Part shown: piece by piece, positions 58,528-64,000 of the stretch | How positions within the stretch are numbered: the first letter of the stretch is position 1 | Layout of the letters: every line of letters starts with the position of its first letter | Assembly (NCBI RefSeq): GCF_023101765.2 | Contig: NC_064228.1 | Location: 796,501 to 860,500, forward strand | Direction of reading: 5' to 3' | DNA from: Spodoptera frugiperda | Taxonomy: Eukaryota; Arthropoda; Insecta; Lepidoptera; Noctuidae | Length of the DNA stretch: 64,000 bases | The notes under the pieces: model-generated | Seen by the model: only the letters and a program-made list of their open reading frames with translations | Told to the model about the DNA's origin: nothing | Database searches by the model: none | Position numbers and translations under genes: made by a program

Positions 58528-58724
58528 CTGGAAAAAAAATCATATATCATCTATAAGTCATCTATTGCTAATGTTTTGGTGTACCTAAAATTATTTACTG
58601 TTTTGTTTATTAACTGGTTGTATCTCTGACTACGCGAGGCACAATATGTTTTCTATTATGTCTCATATACTGATAGACGATAGTCAAGTGCTCGTAACTG
58701 TCTATCGAACAAGAGGTCTTTTTT

Positions 58725-58830
58725 TAAGGGACAAAAATCATCCGGAATGTCAGACTCTTACTGACTAAAAACCACCACGTTCCTACTCCTGCTTTTCGAG
58801 CCGGAGCCCCGGTAGTCCGCAGCCCCAGTC
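58725..58830 (+). repeat. Rep-C, with deletion
   Basis: GGGACAAAAATCATCCGGAA, TGTCAGACTCTTACTGACTA, GTTCCTACTCCTGCTTTTCG, CCCCGGTAGTCCGCAGCC. Confidence 0.75.
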
Positions 58831-60661
58831 TTGGGTTTGGATTTCCATGTTGAGCAAATAAATTACAACGAAGATGAAAGATAGAATAAATCATGTATTT
58901 GTAAAAACCCACGACATACAAAATTCTACTCTAGAAAAAGCTCCTTGAATCCAATAATCACTACTAGACGAACGAGCTGATGGAGTGTCACAAAACAACC
59001 CTTAGATCGTATATTTTGTCTCAGTTCCATCCAATTCTAGCTGTAGTAAAAAATATGCCTGATCAGTGACATTGGTTATGTCCTTAGGACGTGGTTACAA
59101 AGGACCAGAAAGGAAATATTTAAAGATATCATAAAATATGTAAATAGAAGTAAAAGTCATGAACCTTTTGTTATTATAAAGGGATAAGATTATTATCATA
59201 TATAATTATTTTAATATGAGGTGTCATTACATGTTTGTATTATTGTGTCAATTTACAAATTATAATCTCTTAGGAAACTCATTGTCTCATAATCATCATC
59301 AGACAGCAACAGCTATTTGTAATTGAGCAAAAGTCTCTTCTTAAACAGTTACTAAATGATAATTATTAATCAGCACGGTTGCTGAAAGTGGCTTAGCGAA
59401 AGCTTTATAAATTTTAGGACGCAAAGACCAAAAGATTCCTACACACTAGATTCTATTAAGTAGTGTATTGGAAAACGTTTCCACCTAAAAAGCTGACGTG
59501 AAAAGAAGTAGTTTCCAAAATCGTTCGCATCGTATACACAGCTTTAAAAGTATAGAAACGTATAATAGTTCGTCGTCTCATCCTCAGATGGGATTGGTCC
59601 TTCGGGACAAAAAGGACCAAGTTTGTAGTACCCCAACTTTTTTTATGAAGTTTTATTAGATTTCATTTTCTTCCCTCCTAGTGAATGTTCTAGGAATCCA
59701 TTGACGTTTTTTAAATAATTTATTATAGTAATAATGTATGGAAGCGTTTTTCTTTATTTGATTTTTAGGGTAGCGCTTTTACTTTGCTATTTCATCGGTA
59801 TGTTGCAGGTAAATACTAATAGTATTATTACAACGATGAGTAAAATATTGCATAAATCTTTAATATTTATGCAATTACTGGGTAAAACATGATTAGTGTA
59901 GTCGCTAGGTGACCAGCTCTTGTGTAAAGTGTCGCAACTTCAATTCATACAAATCAAATGAGTAAACGTTTTTTAATTTAACATCATACTCGTAATTATA
60001 AGACAATCCAAACAAACAAACAGAAAACAGACAAGAAAATTATTTCGACCTTTTATTACTTTGCGAAAAACACGTCCACGCCTCAATAGTTACAAGTTAC
60101 AAAAGTAATAGGCTAGTTCCCATTATCGTCTCTCTGATTGACTATGAACACCAATCTATTACGTGACATAATATAGTGTAATTGAAAGGAAAGAAATACC
60201 TTTCAGTTACTGAAACGTTAATTAATACCTGATTACATTCTCTGAGAGGAATACTGACGATCATTCGAGAAGAATCACTATCATTTTGTGATGTATTGTA
60301 GTTTTTGTTGCTTAGGTACGCCATTGTGGATAGATGTAATATTTAATGTTGCTTTCGAAGAATTTGATGAAGAAAAGGATTAGGTTGGTGTATGAAGCTA
60401 GATAGTTCTAGGAATTATAATTATTATAAGATTACGTAAGTTAATCTACGAAGATGTAAGCGGGGGTGTATTTATTAGTATGCTTTGTTGCCAATTTTTC
60501 AGTTTTATCAGTTTGCAGAAAGACATAATTATGATTAGATTCATTAATGTAGTTGATATGATATTAAGGTTGTCAAGTTATTGATTGTTGGATTATTTAA
60601 TATAGTTATATTTTGCTACTGTTGGATGTATCGAAAAAATAGAGAGATACTGAAATTCAGT
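58831..60661. other. Intron or upstream sequence, nothing recognised
   Basis: AT-rich with no exon that fits the phase of exon A. Confidence 0.4.
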
Positions 60662-60782
60662 GCATGTCAAAGTCAAATCATTTATTCCAATTTAACCATA
60701 TACTTAGGTACTTTTGAAACGTCAACAAAGAAAGAATTAAACAATAGTCTGTCAGTCTGTCCGTCAGTGAAGCTAGGTGCGT
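60662..60782 (+). repeat. Rep-M (probable LINE 3' tail)
   Basis: CAAAGTCAAATCATTTATTC, CTTAGGTACTTTTGAAACGT, GTCAGTCTGTCCGTCAGTGA, AGCTAGGTGC. Reverse-complement relative of 3325-3412. Confidence 0.6.
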
Positions 60783-61420
60783 TATTTATTTGATAAGGCG
60801 CATGAAAGTAATAGAAGCTCAGCATAGAATGATCATAGTAGCTGACACTGTATATAAGTTGCACTGCGTATCTATCTTCTTCTATGGGTTAAAAAAAGTT
60901 ATACGTATAAGCACTATGTCCCTCTGACGGCCAGACCTCATATCTAGAAAAATCCCAATGATTATAATCCCGATTATAGTCAAATAGGTAATTAATGTGA
61001 AGTATTTTATATCACTTTAACGATATAATATATTGGCTTAAGTTATAAAATTATGCATGCTTTTTCTACTAATAAATAAATAAATAACTCTTTCCATATT
61101 TCACTACCAGAGTCAAATCATTCCTGCTTAACATCACAACACCAAGATATTTACCATAATTACGTACACACTAGATCTCTATCTCTATTCACCTCTATTA
61201 ATTAAAGATAATTATTCCCGCCCCACTGGATATCATGTTAAGTTAATGGAGTTAATAACCAGTAGAAATCTATTAGGTGGAGGAGAAATTGGTATATTTT
61301 GAGCGGCCTAATTCATTTATCCTTACTACTCTGTGTTATGTTGTAGGTTGGGTGGGAATTTTGACTTTTGGTAATACGTATGAGGTAGTGTTAGTTCCTA
61401 TTGGTGTGAAATTGTTTAGT
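60783..61420. other. Intron or upstream sequence, nothing recognised
   Basis: No exon or repeat identified. Confidence 0.4.
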
Positions 61421-61537
61421 ATTTTTTTATGAAATATGTGGCAAATGATCATACGAGTCATCTGATGGTAAGCGATCAGCGTCACTCTTGATCACCCGCA
61501 ACACCAGAGGAGTCACAAATGCGTTGCCGGGTGTTAA
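61421..61537 (-). repeat. Rep-B-like 3' fragment
   Basis: TTTTTTATGAAATATGTGGC, CATCTGATGGTAAGCGATCA, CAACACCAGAGGAGTCACAA, ATGCGTTGCCGG. Confidence 0.7.
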
Positions 61538-62570
61538 AAAAGAGTATGCTCTTCTCTTGAAGGTTTGAAGGTCGTATCGGTTGGGAAATACTGCTGACGA
61601 CAGGTCATTCTGCACACATTCGTTTTTTTTTTATTCTGTTTATAGCCATTTGTGTAGAGGTACAACAATTTAAACTTTGTTGACTACAATATATCTAGAC
61701 TCGCTTTTGTTACAGTTATTTTTTCTTGAACGTAGTTGTCATGTTGTCATCAGAGAATCATTAGTGGACTTATTTTCAAAAAAAAAAACATGCGCTTTTT
61801 TATATACTCTCAACAGAACAGCTCTAATATATTTTGTCACACATACATATAAAAAATAACAGGTAATCCTATGCCTAAGGCTATTGCTACTACTAGAACT
61901 TCAAAAAAACTGCTGCGGTTAAAGAAAACACATAATAAACATCAATCACTATTAAATACCCAATCCAATTCCTAAAACACTAATTACCGTACCAAATAGA
62001 GTTGAACCCATTAAACCCAAACTTACGTTTTAAACTAGACCATATAACTAACGTAACAGGTAGTCTTTCCATCGCTTGCACTATTACCCTGTATTCTGGG
62101 GTAAAGGGGGGTAATTTACGTGGCATAATTAGCGAGGAATACTGCTAATAAGTATTCTAGACTAGGGATAACTTTGTAAAGAATGTTCGAGAGCGTTAGT
62201 GGAAAATGTTTCAGTATTTTTCCGCTTTTAAAGAACTTGGTGCTATGTATGTATGTGGTCCTTTTGGTATCGTTTTCGTTTTAAAGTTTCTGGTCTTTTG
62301 GTGCTTAAAATAAAAAGTGTAATACGTTGTTATTTTAAGTGTTTAAGTGTCAAAATGATGCAGTATGTTGGTCGTTTTGAACTGGTCTATCTGGAAGTCT
62401 GTGACATAATAAAGTAAATGATGGCCAGGTTTGATATTCTATATTCACTGTAATAACTTTTTTATACAGACAGGCTATTCAGCTAGTATACAGATTCATG
62501 CTTAAAAGGTAATTGAATTTCATACATGAGTAATTTATTAGCTTTATACACACACACATAACGACACGCC
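61538..62570. other. Intron or upstream sequence, nothing recognised
   Basis: No exon or repeat identified. Confidence 0.4.
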
Positions 62571-62692
62571 TTTTATCCCCATTGGGGTAGGCAGAGGTGC
62601 ATTACGACACGTAAAACCCCTATACAATGTACATCCACTTTCCATCATTTGTGTTATAAATCCCATGTAATAGGAGGTGAGCCTGTTGACTT
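62571..62692 (-). repeat. SINE-A, 5' truncated
   Basis: ACGACACGCCTTTTATCCCC, GGGGTAGGCAGAGGTGCATT, AATAGGAGGTGAGCCTGTTG; it stops in the body, so the tRNA-like half is absent. Confidence 0.8.
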
Positions 62693-62984
62693 ATAAACTT
62701 TATACCTAGATAATATAGGTACGACTTAATACCCCAGTTTCCACCTAATACCTACCTAGTAATTTCACCACTGAACTAAGATTCATTACAGTACCGCAGC
62801 TCAAATATTCGTACATAGATATTCGTGTAGTGTCCAACGGTGGCCGCCCCTGAGATCCCATCGACCCTCGATATTGCAAGGTGGTAAAATTCTCGACCCC
62901 GTTACTTGTAGTGATGTGAGTGTGTCGATATCGATGTACTAAAAAAGATGGTAGGTAATTAAGTTTGGTTGTTGTGAAATTATA

Positions 62985-63101
62985 GTGGCGGAGAGCTAGT
63001 GGATGCAGGTGGCGGCTTGTTATTCTACGTAGAGGACTAATGGGGAGGCCTTTGTTCAGCAGTGGACGTCTCTCGGCTGATGATGATGATGATGATGATT
63101 G
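62985..63101 (+). repeat. RTE LINE 3'-end fragment
   Basis: GGGGAGGCCTTTGTTCAGCA, GTGGACGTCTCTCGGC, then (TGATGA)n. The same end as the LINE at 28259-30181 but from a different subfamily (CTCTCGG against CTATAGG). Confidence 0.75.
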
Positions 63102-63857
63102 TGATATTTACAGTTTCGTTAGAATATGATTGGTAATAGACAACTTGAAAGTTACGTAAAATATTGCCTAATGAGTATTGTGATTGTACAGAAATTGGGA
63201 AACCAAAATGCAGTTAAACTTATAGGTATATTACTATTTATTATCTGGTTATTACTACCTGTTACGTTGTTACATCACAGAAAATTGAACTGCCGTGTTA
63301 ACTTTTATCCATAAAGTACTCCAATTATAAGTAATGCACTCAGTGTATAATTCATTTGATCGAGGAAAAACATATAAATTATCGTACCATACTATAATAC
63401 ATGTTTTTGTATCTCGTTTCAATAATTATGTACTTAGTTACTTGTCTTAGTCCTTCTAACTTAACCATTCCCAAATTATCACCAGGCAATAAATTCAACC
63501 AAACAATCAGACTTATATCCGTACACCACCTTCGCATTTCAACAAACCAATAAATTTCCAGGGTCCATAATCTGTCCGCTTAGGAGTGTCCAGAAGATAT
63601 GGGCATGACAGCAAAGATCCTAAATGTCAGGTTTGTGGCCACCGTCCTAGAAACGGTTTACTTAACCTAATTAGAGTAGAAAGCTCTGTCTCGAGATTTA
63701 ACGGGAAAGATTTGTCATATTTTTTTTTATGAGCGCGTTGTAAGGGAGTGAATTAGTTTTTTTTTTGTTCTTAAGAGGTGAGTAATATTTGATTGCTTAG
63801 TTTTTGGATTGTTTATTTCTTTGATCTTAATTAGAGTTTACTCTTAATAGATTAATG
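63102..63857. other. Intron or upstream sequence, nothing firm
   Basis: No confirmed exon. A short splice-bounded open stretch near 63590-63640 is listed among the rejected items. Confidence 0.35.
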
Positions 63858-63992
63858 TACCCGGAGCTGAGGACTTCCTAGATGGTTACCAGGGTTACGG
63901 CTTGATGAGCAGGGGTAGTAATGGGGTAGTTTTAGTCAGTAAGAGGATACTCTTGGAATAAGCCATTGGATCATTCCCCCGTCAAAAATAAA
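63858..63992 (-). repeat. Rep-C
   Basis: GTACCCGGAGCTGAGGACTT, GATGAGCAGGGGTAGTAATG, GTCAGTAAGAGGATACTCTT, CATTGGATCATTCCCCC, reversed. Confidence 0.7.
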
Positions 63993-64000
63993 ATTGATGT

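Noticed and set aside
63590..63660. Short splice-bounded open stretch, - strand TVATNLTFRIFAVMPISS, and + strand KCQVCGHRPR in the same bases
   Set aside because: Both strands look protein-like over about 20 codons, but neither has a partner exon of matching phase here, and the - strand frame stops at once. Too little to call a gene.

Overview
The window is from a lepidopteran, most likely noctuid-type moth, nuclear genome. It is AT-rich with small GT-AG exons in long introns, and is crowded with tRNA-derived SINEs, Helitron-like fragments, palindromic MITEs and an RTE LINE. Family labels A to M for repeats are mine. I had no searches, so all names rest on motifs seen in the translation.

Two host genes can be supported. 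(1) On the + strand, exons at 4222-4350 and 5809-5955 encode the end of a small secreted cysteine-rich peptide precursor. It has a signal peptide core, about 69 residues after it and six cysteines. The first coding exon is not located. (2) On the - strand, from 58527 down to about 11262, lies the 3' part of a large immunoglobulin-superfamily cell-surface receptor. Seven Ig domains, each split over two or three exons with all phases agreeing, are followed by one transmembrane exon (20698-20832) and a cytoplasmic region. The 5' end (signal peptide, any further Ig domains) lies beyond the right edge. I cannot name the gene; it is of the nephrin/hemicentin-annotated type of adhesion receptor.

The cytoplasmic end of the receptor is the most interesting host biology. 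Exon Q (19738-19771) ends in phase 2. Three different downstream exons fit it: a 41-residue terminal tail (19088-19211), a long tyrosine-rich tail through exons S-T-U-V-W to a C-terminal EIDV, and a short X-Y tail ending EEML. The receptor may therefore be made with mutually exclusive signalling tails. The long tail has YxN and ITIM-like tyrosine motifs.

Layout: 1-4.2 kb repeats and AT-rich spacer; 4.2-6.2 kb secreted peptide gene; 6.2-10.9 kb intergenic with SINEs, a MITE and a Helitron-like element; 11.3-20.8 kb receptor tail exons; 20.8-32.7 kb Ig exons, with a young 5'-truncated RTE LINE (28259-30181) inserted into an older SINE inside an intron; 32.7-58.4 kb one 25.7-kb intron that is mostly repeats plus a possible 18-nt microexon; 58.4-58.5 kb the first visible Ig exon; 58.5-64 kb intron or upstream sequence with repeats. 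Several nested insertions are readable. The RTE LINE and the D-family SINEs share a 3' tail, which suggests the LINE machinery moves the SINEs.
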